Shown in pieces: positions 1 through 11,251 of a stretch of 64,000 bases of DNA. The notes under the pieces were generated by a model that saw nothing but the letters and a program-made list of their open reading frames with translations, searched no databases and had not been told where the DNA came from. Each line of letters starts with the position of its first letter. Position 1 is the stretch's first letter. The DNA lies in the NCBI GenBank assembly GCA_964036315.1, contig OZ038500.1, positions 60,915,446 through 60,979,445 on the forward strand. The letters are read 5' to 3'. The DNA is from Acanthosepion esculentum (lineage: Eukaryota > Mollusca > Cephalopoda > Sepiida > Sepiidae). A program made the position numbers and the translations under genes.

Positions 1-217
1 TTCCTTGAAACCCACCGTAAATTTCTTGTATCAATTATCAAACTTGGAATAGAAAAATAAAAATCCGGTCTAAATTATAGAAATGAAAATAAATTTCAAG
101 TATTAATTAGAAGTTTCTAAAACGAATCCAATATTAATTAAAAGCTTATAAAACTCCGGTGTTATAATTTTTTCTTACTTCTACCATATTATGCCTCCGC
201 ACCCCCCCACACACACA

Positions 218-366
218 CACAGATAGTGTAATGGATAGCGATTCCAACATAAAATTCAGAGAACCGAGTTCGCACTCCAGTCGCGTTCGTCACATTCACT
301 TACGCGCATATACCCTTGGAAAAAATCATAACTCCTACTTCTTCGCCCAGTAGTATCTGGGGCAAA
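218..366 (+). mobile_element. tRNA-Arg-like SINE (family 1), truncated and diverged
   Basis: The head reads like a tRNA: an A-box-like stretch (agtgtaatggatagcg, 224-240) resembling tRNA-Arg, then a B-box-like gagttcgcactcc about 266-278. The body (cattcacttacgcgc..tacccttgg) matches the SINE bodies at 39,623 and 33,045, so this is the same family, truncated after about 150 bp. Three tRNA-derived SINEs, two of them Arg-type, are known from octopus; assignment to one of these is from memory. A (CA)n tract sits immediately 5'. Confidence 0.6.
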
Positions 367-1450
367 ATCACTGTTATTCTCAAAAAGTGTTAATGCAATG
401 TTCTATATTCAACGTGTGAAAGCACGTGGAATACTCTGCCCTCGTAAGCCGCCAACCAGGGGAGGTAACACAGTTTCGGTGGCTAAGGCGGTACTGAAAC
501 CCATGGCACAACCAGAAACTTTTGATACTTTTTTTTCCATAGACATGTCAGTCTTTTGCGCTTGTTTTTCTGTCAACTGCAAGTAGAATTTTCACCGTTG
601 TGTTAAAAGAGTCTGCGCTTGATAGATAAACAATACACAACGCGTTCGTAGCGCCCGTTATCAATGACGTAGAATAGAAGGTAAACAGATGTGCTTCACA
701 TCGGAAGTAGCATCGTGTTGTGAGCATGGTTTTAATTAACTTTGTTTATTTTGGATTTTGACGAGATCCAACTTGATGCCTGTTGAGCTTCGGCCTGTAC
801 ACGATGTGAAGCATGCTTCAGGCTCCGGCCAGTGATGACCACCTTCAAAAGGAATAAAACGATTGACCTTCCAAGGAATCCACGGTACCCGACCTCAATG
901 GGTAGCACATGGCATGTCCACACCTTTTCCACGCAGTCGGATATGTAGCGACTTTTCTTTCGCACGTGCGCCGCCTTTCCGTTCTCCTCCCATGGAACCG
1001 TTAATTCTACTAGGAGGACACAATATCCACTCGCAAGATTTGAATTATTCTTACAAAGCAAAATAAGATTCAGCTTTAAATAATCCATAAAGGGCTGATA
1101 AATCGTAAAAATAAGTAATCAGTCAAACACGTCTCCTCTAAATAGGACGGTGGACATTAATGCTTTAAAAAAACATTCTGTCGGTACATTCTCCTACTTT
1201 CCTGTATTGGCTGAATTTATGAGATTAAGAACGTTTATTTCTTGATTTTCCTGAAGATTGTCTACGATTTTGATGTTGCGTTTAAAGGACTCTTAGCACC
1301 AATAAACTCTTCGGTCTTCATATTTAGACTAATATGCTGAAAAGTACGTAATGCACTTACATTTAGAGCAAAGATGAAAACGACCCAGTCCAAGCGATTA
1401 GCGTCACACTATAGTCACTAATACTCTCTCTTTAGTGCAATAGGGAAGGT
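367..1450. other. Unassigned sequence, no gene seen
   Basis: Several short open frames occur on both strands, none with a recognisable domain and none supported by its context. A short inverted similarity (cttcacatcg near 695 and cgatgtgaag near 802) is the only structure noticed. Confidence 0.4.
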
Positions 1451-2044
1451 GCTGCTGCAGAGTTAGGATCATCTGGAACAACCTTCCTTCATAGCCTTGA
1501 TTTCTATTCAATCTTTACAGTGAAGCAATCCTGGGAGAATTAGAAGTCTTATTAGGGCTCATCATTGGTGGCGACTAGTTTAGTAGCATTAGATATGCAT
1601 ATGCCACGGTGTTGAATATGTAAAAACAGCAACTTTTAGAGTTTAGAGTAGCTGCTGCAGAGTTAGGATCATCTGGAACAACCTTCCTTCATAGCCTTGA
1701 TTTCTATTCAATCTTTACAGTGAAGCAATCCTGGGAGAATTAGAAGTCTTATTAGGGCTCATCATTGGTGGCGATTAGTTTAGCAGCATTAGATATGCAT
1801 ATGCCACGGTGTTGAATATGTAAAAACAGCAACTTTTAGAGTTTAGAGTAGCTGCTGCAGAGTTAGGATCATCTGGAACAACCTTCCTTCATAGCCTTGA
1901 TTTCTATTCAATCTTTACAGTGAAGCAATCCTGGGAGAATTAGAAGTCTTATTAGGGCTCATCATTGGTGGCGACTAGTTTAGCAGCATTAGATATGCAT
2001 ATGCCACGGTGTTGAATATGTAAAAACAGCAACTCTTAGAGTTG
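1451..2044. repeat. 200-bp tandem repeat, three copies
   Basis: The string gctgctgcagagttaggatc begins at 1451, 1651 and 1851, giving an exact 200-bp period. Copies are nearly identical; visible differences include gactagtttagtagc / gattagtttagcagc / gactagtttagcagc and the last few bases of copy 3. The block ends where a LINE fragment begins. The near identity implies recent amplification. Confidence 0.95.
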
Positions 2045-2430
2045 TTAGCAAGGGAAAGTGAGAAGAAAGGACAAAATATCAGCTGCAAGAAAACAGAATG
2101 TATGATTATCAGCAAAAGTAAGAGAATAACGAATTACAAATAGAAGATAGCAAAATTGAACACGTACAAAGGTTGAAATATCTAGGACGTGTTTTAACAG
2201 AGGATGGAAAATGCGATAGCGAAACCCAAAGGAAAAATTTGATAGCAAAAACGCCTTCTATAAGTAAGCAAAGTAATAGGAGAAGGGAAGATTTTATTGG
2301 AAATAATAAAAAGAATATAGGACACAGGTTTGGAATAGACTTGATCCAATAGAAATGTGTCTCTACAGAAGATGCTGATAATAACATGGACCGAGCATGC
2401 AAGCAACAACGAGATTTTAGATAAAATGCT
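2045..2430 (+). pseudogene. Non-LTR retrotransposon (LINE) RT C-terminal fragment
   Basis: Plus-strand translation, with frame breaks, gives ISCKKTECMIISKSKR followed by QRLKYLGRVLTEDGKCDSE. This is the typical thumb/linker segment downstream of the YADD box in invertebrate LINE reverse transcriptases. It continues to an imperfect C-terminal region around 2,345-2,400 (tctacagaagatgctgataata..catggaccgagcatg) that matches the related copy at 29,660. Stops and frameshifts make it non-functional. It is sandwiched between the 200-bp tandem repeat and the 31-bp satellite. Confidence 0.75.
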
Positions 2431-2440
2431 TTGCTAATGT

Positions 2441-3925
2441 AAACAAACACTCGTTACCACTCTTGTGATGTCAACGAAAAACTCTTTGCCACTCTTATGA
2501 TGTCAACGAATACTCGGTGCCACTCTTGTGATATCAACGAACACTCGCTGCCACTCTTGTGATGTCAACGAATACTCTTTGCCACTCTTGTGATGCCAAC
2601 GAACACTCTTTGTCACTCTTATGATGTCAATGAACACTCGTTGTCACACTTATGATGTCAACGAACACTCTTTGCCACTCTTGTGATGCCAAAGAACACT
2701 CGTTGTCACTCTTAGGATGTCAATGAACACACGTTGCCAATCTTGTGATGTCAACGAATACTCTTTGCCACTCTTGTGATGCCAACGAACGCTCGTTGTC
2801 ACTCTTATGATGTCAATGAACACTCGTTGTAACTCTTATGATGTCACCGAACACTCGTTGCCACTCTTGTGATTTCAACGAATACTCTTTGATACTCTTG
2901 TGATACCAACTAACACTCCTTGCCACTCTTATGATGTCAACGAACACTCGTTGCCACTCTTATGATGTCAACGAATACTCTTTGCCACTCTTGTAATGCC
3001 AACGAACACTCGTTGTCACTCTTATGATGTCAATGAACACTCGTTGTCACTCCTATGATGTCAACGAACACTCGTTGCCACAATTGTAATGACAACGAAT
3101 ACTCTTTGCCACTCTTGTGATGCCAACGAACATTCGTTGTCACTCTAATGATGTCAATGAACACTCGTTGTCACTCTTATGATGTCAACGAACACTCGTG
3201 GCCACTCTTGTGATGTCAACGAATACTCTTTGCCACTCTTGTGATGCCAACGAACACTCGTTGTCACTCTTATGATGTCAATGAACACTCGTTGTCACTC
3301 TTATGATGTCCACGAACACTCGTTGCCACTCTTGTGATGTCAAAGAATACTCTTTGCCACTCTTGTGATGCCAACGAAAACTCGTTGTCACTCTTATGAT
3401 GTCAATGAACACTCGTTGTCACTCTTATGATGTCCACGAACACTCTTTGCCACTCTTGTGATGTCAAAGAATACTCTTTGCCACTCTTATGATGTCAACG
3501 GACACTCGTTGCCACTCTTGTGATGCTAACGAACACTCGTTGTCACTCTTATGATGTCAACGAACACTCGTTGCCACTCTTATGATGTCAACGAATACTC
3601 ATGTCCACTCTTGTGAAGCCAACGAACATTCGTTGTCACTCTTATGATGTCAATGAACACTCGTTGTCACTCTTGTGATGTCAACGAATACACTTTGCCA
3701 CTCTTGTGATTCCAACGAACACTCGTTGTCACTCTTATGATGTCAACGAACACTCGTTGCCACTCTTATGATGTCAACGAATACTCTTTGCCACTCTTGT
3801 AATGCCAACGAACACTCACTGTCACTCTTATGATGTCAATGAACACTCGTTGCCACTCTTGTGATGTCAACGAATACTATTTGCCACTCTTGTGATGCCA
3901 ACGATCACTCGTTGCCACTTTCGTA
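2441..3925. repeat. 31-bp satellite with 124-bp higher-order period
   Basis: The unit cactcttgtgatgtcaacga plus 11 further bases recurs every 31 bp (for example 2521, 2552, 2583), about 48 copies. Variants (gatgcc/gatgtc, cgttgtc/cgttgcc, aatactcttt/aacactcg) alternate so that four-monomer blocks of about 124 bp recur, clearest from 3,000 to 3,500. The array is non-coding. Confidence 0.92.
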
Positions 3926-4380
3926 ATGTTCGTTGTAGTAGAGACTTTGTATTCACCGATACACATATAGTACGCCGTTGAACAATACTGGTGTTAGATG
4001 TCTTCGAAGAACACTTGCACTAACAGTACTTGCTCAATTATACTCGCTCGAACGGTAATCGGTTTAGTGATCCGAATAGAAAATAGTGTAGGGAAGAGAA
4101 TAACGGTCCGTATAGTAATAGAGGATAGATTAGAATGGAGATCTGTATAGTGATAGAAGAGAAGTAGCGATCCGTATAGTATAGACGATACAATAGAAAT
4201 GCAGATTAGTCCAGACGACACAAGACTTCCTATATATGCGTTTCCTCTTTGGTTACGTGGTCCACTTAATTAAATTATGGGATCGCCTGTATTTGCTCAC
4301 TGGCGATCTATGTTCAAACTCAAGTTTTGGCAGCGATACTTTATTCCTATTTATAAAAAAACTAAAAACTAAAAGGACAC
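3926..4380. other. Short degenerate repeats next to the satellite; no gene
   Basis: Between 4,040 and 4,200 the phrase g(a/g)tc(c/t)gtatagt is repeated three times at ~30-35 bp spacing, a decayed minisatellite. The remainder is unassigned. Confidence 0.4.
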
Positions 4381-4384
4381 ATAT

Positions 4385-4650
4385 ATGTAGCATTAGAAAG
4401 AGTTGAAATTTCTAGTGGTCATATTGAGGAAAGAAGACTTGGAAAATTTGACAGTGAAAAGGACATTCTGAAGGTATGTGTATCGGAGGAAATCAACGCA
4501 TAAACTAAGTAACAAGCTTGTGTAAATGGTTGGCAGAACAAGGAATAGGAGATATAGGTAAGCTTCAAATATTATTAAAATCAACAAATTTCCAGGACGT
4601 TGTGGAGAGTCATGACCGCACATTTCCTGAAGAATCTCATGCAAGCATAA
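4385..4650 (+). pseudogene. LINE 3'-end fragment
   Basis: The plus strand aligns with the LINE C-terminal tail at 29,765-29,990: ttgaaatttctagtggtcat (LKFL-GH motif), a degenerate R-K-LENL segment, then gtggagagtcatgaccgcaca at the end. Only the terminal ~260 bp remain, with multiple stops. Confidence 0.65.
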
Positions 4651-4889
4651 AATAATAGTCTCGTATTTACCAACGTAAAGCCATCGTAGTAAGTCACCAA
4701 CTGAAATTCGGACTAACTATATATGCTTGTTCATGTGCAATGAGTTATTACTTCCCAAATTTCCAAAGAATTAACTCTCTGTGCTAAAACAAGCCAAGAA
4801 AAGTTTTTTTTATGAATAAATAAAAGAAAACGGTTTGCAAAAGGACGGTTTTTCTTTTGATAGCGTTATGACTGTATACTCGCTCAGCC

Positions 4890-5215
4890 ATTTTAAGTTA
4901 TTTACATTATTCAGACTATTGTCATCTTTGTCGCCATATTTATTACAACGTTTCGGCTGTTGGACGCTCCGGCCTTCTTCAGGTGAATTGGAATGTCGAA
5001 CTGAACCCTATATTTCGCTCACTGGTGTAGCGTGTTCTAATTCCACGTGCCATGTCTAATGGATGTCAGTTATCAGTTATCTCCTGTTTAAATTCCATCT
5101 GCAAGTTCTCCACCGCCTTAACAAGGTATTGAACTCACACTCTTTGGGTCCTGTCACTGGATCTAACTAACGCCTTTATCCACTGTGCCGTGTGTCCTAA
5201 GATTTCACTATGTAG
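4890..5215 (-). mobile_element. tRNA-derived SINE family 2, near full length
   Basis: Read on the minus strand, a tRNA-like head (cacagtggataaaggcgtt, with B box gagttcaatacc at 5125-5136) is followed by a ~150-bp middle and a tail region containing CTGAAGA, an imperfect GGCC-type stem, then GAAACGTTGTA (4944-4982). The same order occurs at 38,040-38,325, defining a family. Cephalopod SINEs with a conserved central domain are known; whether this is one needs comparison. Confidence 0.75.
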
Positions 5216-6290
5216 ATTGTCTTTCCTTGACATGACACGTTCGCCTTCCTTTTTCCAGGCTTACTATACATTTCTTCATCGCTAATGTGTTGGAATATAA
5301 TTTGGTCGGCATACGCTAATATCCCATTTACCTTTTTTTTTCTATTATCATAGTGGTCAGTCCACTTTCCATTCTGAATCTTGCCTCTTGTAGATTAGAT
5401 CCATTGTTCTTTTTATTCCATAGTTTTTCGTTGATGACATAGGATATGGTAAATGGGTCTCTAATTTGTCTGACCATGACAGCGGACGGGCTTTTCGATC
5501 TTGCAGCATATGGTATTGTCCTATAACTTAGTGACAATCGAGAAAGAAGTGTTTTTTATCTTTTCTTTTATCGCTTATGTGTCTATTTCATCTACCAGAC
5601 CCGTAATTTTTGTTCTTTTCCAATTAATTCTTTTTGCTGAACGAATTCACTGTTCTAGTGAAAACTTTCCTAGTTGTAAATACATGAGCGTCATTTATCG
5701 ATACTCCTCGTTCTGAAGCCTGTTTACCAATTTCCTTTGTATCAAATCATCCACGATTGACGGGTTTTCTGATCCCAATTTCTTAAATTCACAATATTTC
5801 GCGGAAGAACATATTCGATAACTGGTTCATTCACTTTTGAGAAATATTCATAAACCTATTTCTCTATGTATTCACTAGTTTTTTTATCCTGAGTGTCATA
5901 TTTTTCTTTATTAGCGGACTTCTATAGTCAAACGTAAATTCCTCTCTATTAAGTGTGCAATTCCTGATAATTTTATAATGGTCTCACAAAAAGCAGTTGC
6001 CAACAAGAGGTCCATTATTTGTTTCACTCCTCCGATTGTTTTTGAATCCTTTCGCTTGTTTTTTCCAGGTTTAGCTGCTCGGATTCTGAGCTACGCTTGT
6101 GCGTTTCCATAATTATCAAGTAATAATTGTTCGTTCGATTCTTTAGACCTCGTCGACGCCATTGTTGTGTAGTGTTACTTAATCGTCGGAAGTAGTATGC
6201 ATTCTACTGAATCATGGGTAATATCCGTAGCTATTGATAGTCATTGGCGATTTTATACGTAAATGAGTCGCCTCAATTGAAGAAGAAGTA
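5216..6290 (-). pseudogene. Possible LINE ORF1-like relic plus unassigned sequence
   Basis: The minus strand at 5,330-5,500 reads SKSPSAVMVRQIRDPFT, then YVINEK and further, which vaguely resembles the RRM/C-terminal region of LINE ORF1 proteins (motif RPIIVKF-like). Stops interrupt the frame on both sides. No homologue elsewhere in the window confirms it. It could equally be chance. Confidence 0.3.
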
Positions 6291-6300
6291 AAAGCAGTGT

Positions 6301-6685
6301 TAAATAAAAAAAACACACATATATATATATATATAACAATAAAATATATTAAAATCTTCGGACACACTGAGTTGTATATTAATATTTTTCGTTTTTATTA
6401 TTTCAGTTAGATTCCACTACTAGTTTCGGCCAACATGGCCATCATCAGGAGAAAAAAATGTCTGCTTGTTAGTTGCAGTGAACTACAGAAATGAATGACT
6501 TGACGGAGAAAATGAAATTTATATGTAGTTTTCATTTGTTTTTTTAATTTTTTTAACATGAAATTTGGTCAGTCCTTGTGTTGGTCAAACCGTCTCTCTT
6601 AAGTTTTTATTTAAGATAAGAGCTGAATAGATTCATGCTGCTCTGATATATATATATATTGATTCAAGGTATGAATGACTCTTTG

Positions 6686-6761
<76 letters not shown>

Positions 6762-6770
6762 CCAAATGAA
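6301..6770. repeat. (AT)n arrays around a repeated motif
   Basis: (AT)n tracts lie at 6318-6335, 6645-6659 and 6688-6760. Between them, 6415-6455 on the minus strand reads CTGATGA, a GGCC/GGCC hairpin, then GAAAC, a hammerhead-like core without a usable cleavage triplet. Confidence 0.8.
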
Positions 6771-7500
6771 AGACAGAGCAGATTGAGTAAAATGCCACTG
6801 TTCGTAGCATTTACTTTTTAAAAAATACTCAATACCAAGTAGATCAATATACTGTAATCGTCCAACATCATCCCCGGTCGCACAAGACTTCCAACATCGC
6901 GGCTGATCGATGAAGATTGCTTCAATCTTAGAGCTGCCCTATCCACGTTGTGATTTAAGTTTAATCATAAGGAGGCTAAGACCGAATCGTCGCAGGTATC
7001 TTCGTGTTGGGTGGACCGAAGCAGGGCGAAGACGTACATGAAAAAAAAATAACACTCGAATAAATTGAACAAAAAGTAAATGCTGTTTATATCAGTCTTT
7101 CGTATAATAACTGTGAATAAAGTGAGCGTAGGTGGCTTATCCACCCACTCCTTGTATTTCAACTCAACTTTCGCCAAATTCGTTGTTTACGAAAAACGAA
7201 ATTTGCGCTTTACAACTTGTATTTTTAGCTGTGTGCTAGTCAACGTTGGCCACTAATTCTCTGTCACTTTGCCATTGTTCAAACTGCGCAACACACAATT
7301 CAGGTCGTTTATGTGTGAATTAAATCCTCAATTCTTCTCACAGGTTTTTTGTATTAACCCTTTTCGTTTCAATCCCTCTCAGTACATAACACTTTCTTAT
7401 ATTTTAACGAAATGTTCTTCCGTTTTACCGCGGCATCGACAAATAGTATCACATACTATTATTATTATTATTATTATAAAATATTATAATAAAACATGTT
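6771..7500. other. Unassigned AT-rich sequence; (ATT)n at 7458-7478
   Basis: No domain was recognised in either strand. A short (TTA)n microsatellite lies at 7458-7478. Confidence 0.4.
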
Positions 7501-7589
7501 GAAATCGCTACACAAAAGCTTTCGTATTTCAATACGTTGACTGTATTTCTTCAGGCGATGGAAAATAAATGGTGATTCTATCAGTTACT

Positions 7590-8165
7590 TTCCAGTAACT
7601 TAGCATCGCGTGAAGAGGTAAATTCAAATTTTAAGCTTAGCCCAGACCTCAAGTGGACCTCATACATACGAGCCATCGCTAAAGATGCTGGAATATTATC
7701 GCTTCTTTGTAACACTCCAGTAAGTACCTCACTTCTCCTGCTATCCTCTATCTTTATGCGAGGTAGATCAGGTGGAAAATGGAGTATTGCTGCCATATAT
7801 AGGCGGGAACTTCTCGGGCTTCACTTTCCACTCTCGATAGAAAACGAAAGCGTCTCTTTGTAAGTGAGGAATTATTTTCCACTCTGCTACCCCTTTCTCA
7901 CAGACGACGTCGCAAGCCTCTCGCTGCTCCTATCGCTATTTCCGGGGAGAGTGTTCAGATGTTACTACACGCCTTAGCTTCTCTAGTCCTAACCTACGGT
8001 TAAAACCCGCCAAGGCACACGCAATATAGCGAACCATCCCCATTAGCTTTGTATTCACCTGGTGAGATGTAGATTCCACTCAATCAGCATCTTCGCAAGA
8101 AACGCTGCCTTTTTGGAACCGACTCCGAAGAGGATATTTCCCGATCCATACTATCTTAATCTTTT
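7590..8165 (+). pseudogene. Jockey/CR1-like LINE ORF2 C-terminal relic
   Basis: Around 7,600 the plus strand translates as SREEVNSNFKLSPDLKWTSY, then IRAIAKDAGILSLL. Later frames give SLSLLLSLFPGRVFRC (about 7,915-7,965) and LVRCRFHSISIFARNAAFLE followed by RIFPDPYYLNLF (about 8,055-8,165). This matches the familiar region after the RT domain in jockey/CR1-type LINEs (PDLKWTSYI.SIAKDAGK ... WNRLP..CFPD.YNLNLFK). Frameshifts and substitutions mark it as dead. The 3' end runs into a T-rich module shared with 13,957-14,011. Confidence 0.75.
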
Positions 8166-8210
8166 TTATTTTTTATTTTAATATCTGTCTTAAGCCTGAC
8201 ACTCAGGTAA

Positions 8211-8215
<5 letters not shown>
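8160..8215. repeat. Duplicated T-rich module (partner at 13,957-14,011)
   Basis: About 54 bp (tttttattttttatttta..gcctgacactcaggtaagta) recur almost exactly at 13,957-14,011. Both copies run directly into an (AT)n array. Confidence 0.85.

Positions 8216-8280
<65 letters not shown>
8215..8280. repeat. (AT)n microsatellite
   Basis: Uninterrupted AT dinucleotides for about 65 bp. Confidence 0.97.
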
Positions 8281-8281
<1 letters not shown>

Positions 8282-8562
8282 TACAAGTCCAAAGTTAACA
8301 CATCAGCATAAGAAGTACCTCTTACTCTCTAACCCTCTACCTGGGTGACTCTCTCAGAGGGAACACCACTGTACAAAATTGAAGGTAAACTATGCAAATT
8401 ACAATCAATTTACATTCCTTGAGAGAGTATGTATATATTGCATAATAAACCAAATAAGAACAGTGTTCAATAAAAATAAAAAAAGAATATATAAAGAGAA
8501 CCAATATATATATATATATATATATAGTTATAGGGAGAGAAAAATCAAACACATGTATATAC
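8281..8562. repeat. Left copy of module flanking the CT array
   Basis: 8,281-8,375 (gtacaagtccaaagttaac ... gggtgactctctcagag) recurs at 12,393-12,515. 8,383-8,562 (aggtaaactatgcaaattac ... gttatagggagagaaaaat, with an internal (AT)n at 8504-8526) recurs at 12,936-13,110. In the right copy the two parts are separated by 420 bp. Confidence 0.85.
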
Positions 8563-8662
8563 ATATATATGCATGTTTGTATATCCCACGCCCCAACAAA
8601 TTACACTCTCGTGCAATCAATAAAGGGTTTCTCCTTCCCAAACCACTTGCATTGTAACCAGA

Positions 8663-9051
8663 TGCTCTCTCTCTCTCTCTTCTGTTTGCTCAATATTCTT
8701 TGTCCACTTCTGTGACTTCTTTTCTCTCTCTTTCGCTAGCCCTTCTTTTGTTCTCTCTCTCTCTCTCACTCTCTCTCTAACCCTTCTTTTGTTCTCTCTC
8801 TCACTCTCTCTAGCCCTTCTTTTGTTCTCTCTCTCTCTAGCCCTTCTTTTGTTCTCGCTCTCTCTCTCTCTAGCCCTCCTTTTGTTCTCTCTCTAGCCCT
8901 TCTTTTGTTCTCTCTCTCTCTAGCCCTTCTTTTGCTCTCTCTCTCTCTCTCTCTCTCTCTAGCCCTTCTTTTGTCCTCTCTCTCTCTCTCTAGCCCTTTT
9001 GTTCTCTCTCTCTCTAGCCCTTCTTTTGTTCTTGCTCCCTAGACCTTCTTT

Positions 9052-9096
<45 letters not shown>

Positions 9097-9263
9097 GCCC
9101 TTCTTTTGTTCTCTCTCTCTAGCCCTTCTTTTGTTCTCTCTCTAGCCCTTCTTTTGTTCTCGCTCTCTCTAGCTTTTCTTTTGTTCTCTCTCTCTCTCTA
9201 GCCCTTCTTTTATTCGCTCTCTCTCTAGCCCTTCTTTTGTTCTTGTTCCCTAGACCTTCTTTT

Positions 9264-9299
<36 letters not shown>

Positions 9300-9581
9300 G
9301 CCCTTCTTTTGTTCTCTCTCTCTAGCCCTTCTTTTGTTCTCTCTCTAGCCCTTCTTTTGTTCTCGCTCTCTCTAGCCTTTCTTTTGTTCTCTCTCTCTCT
9401 CTAGCCCTTCTTTTATTCGCTCTCTCTCTAGCCCTTCTTTTGTTCTTGTTCCCTAGACCTTCTTTTGTTCTCTCTCTCTCTCTCTCTCTAGCCCTTCTTT
9501 TGTCCTCTCTCTCTCTCTCTAGCCCTTTTGTTCTCTCTCTCTCTAGCCCTTCTTTTGTTCTTGTTCCCTAGACCTTCTTTT

Positions 9582-9615
<34 letters not shown>

Positions 9616-9975
9616 GCCCTTCTTTTGTTCTCTCTCTCTAGCCCTTCTTTTGTTCTCTCTCTAGCCCTTCTTTTGTTCTCGCTCTCTCTAGCCTTTCTTT
9701 TGTTCTCTCTCTCTCTCTAGCCCTTCTTTTATTCGCTCTCTCTCTAGCCCTTCTTTTGTTCTTGCTCCCTAGACCTTCTTTTGTTCTCTCTCTCTCTCTC
9801 TCTCTCTCTAGCCCTTCTTTTGTTCTCTCTCTCTAGCCCTTCTTTTGTTCTCTCTCTAGCCCTTCTTTTGTTCTCGCTCTCTCTAGCCTTTCTTTTGTTC
9901 TCTCTCTCTCTAGCCCTTCTTTTATTCGCTCTCTCTCTAGCCCTTCTTTTGTTCTTGCTCCCTAGACCTTCTTTT

Positions 9976-10017
<42 letters not shown>

Positions 10018-10186
10018 GCCCTTCTTTTGTTCTCTCTCTCTAGCCCTTCTTTTGTTCTCTCTCTAGCCCTTCTTTTGTTCTCGCTCTCTCTAGCCTTTCT
10101 TTTTTTCTCTCTCTCTCTCTCTAGCCCTTCTTTTATTCGCTCTCTCTCTAGCCCTTCTTTTGTTCTTGCTCCCTAGACCTTCTTTT

Positions 10187-10224
<38 letters not shown>

Positions 10225-10395
10225 GCCCTTCTTTTGTTCTCTCTCTCTAGCCCTTCTTTTGTTCTCTCTCTAGCCCTTCTTTTGTTCTCGCTCTCTCTAG
10301 CCTTTCTTTTGTTCTCTCTCTCTCTCTCTCTAGCCCTTCTTTTATTCGCTCTCTCTCTAGCCCTTCTTTTGTTCTTGCTCCCTAGACCTTCTTTT

Positions 10396-10428
<33 letters not shown>

Positions 10429-10594
10429 CCCTTCTTTTGTTCTCTCTCTCTAGCCCTTCTTTTGTTCTCTCTCTAGCCCTTCTTTTGTTCTCGCTCTCTC
10501 TAGCCTTTCTTTTCTTCTCTCTCTCTCTCTAGCCCTTCTTTTATTCGCTCTCTCTCTAGCCCTTCTTTTGTTCTTGCTCCCTAGACCTTCTTTT

Positions 10595-10631
<37 letters not shown>

Positions 10632-10799
10632 CCCTTCTTTTGTTCTCTCTCTCTAGCCCTTCTTTTGTTCTCTCTCTAGCCCTTCTTTTGTTCTCGCTCT
10701 CTCTAGCCTTTCTTTTGTTCTCTCTCTCTCTCTCTAGCCCTTCTTTTATTCGCTCTCTCTCTAGTCCTTCTTTTGTTCTCGCTCTCTAGCCCTTCTTTT

Positions 10800-10835
<36 letters not shown>

Positions 10836-11004
10836 GCCCTTCTTTTGTTCTCTCTCTCTAGCCCTTCTTTTGTTCTCTCTCTAGCCCTTCTTTTGTTCTC
10901 GCTCTCTCTAGCCTTTCTTTTGTTCTCTCTCTCTCTCTCTAGCCCTTCTTTTATTCGCTCTCTCTCTAGCCCTTCTTTTGTTCTTGCTCCCTAGACCTTC
11001 TTTT

Positions 11005-11048
<44 letters not shown>

Positions 11049-11213
11049 GCCCTTCTTTTGTTCTCTCTCTCTAGCCCTTCTTTTGTTCTCTCTCTAGCTC
11101 TTCTTTTGTTCTCGCTCTCTCTAGCCTTTCTTTTTTTCTCTCTCTCTCTAGCCCTTCTTTTATTCGCTCTCTCTCTAGCCCTTCTTTTGTTCTTGCTCCC
11201 TAGACCTTCTTTT

Positions 11214-11251
<38 letters not shown>

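Noticed and set aside
2441..3925. CRISPR-like spacing in the 31-bp array
   Set aside because: Pure tandem satellite without spacers.
6415..6455. Hammerhead on the minus strand (CTGATGA, GGCC hairpin, GAAAC)
   Set aside because: The base after GT in the cleavage position is G, which the hammerhead does not tolerate, and stem I does not pair.
7520..7560. Hammerhead-like CTGAAGA, AATAC/GTATT stem, GAAA on the minus strand
   Set aside because: No GTH cleavage triplet after GAAA and no stem I.
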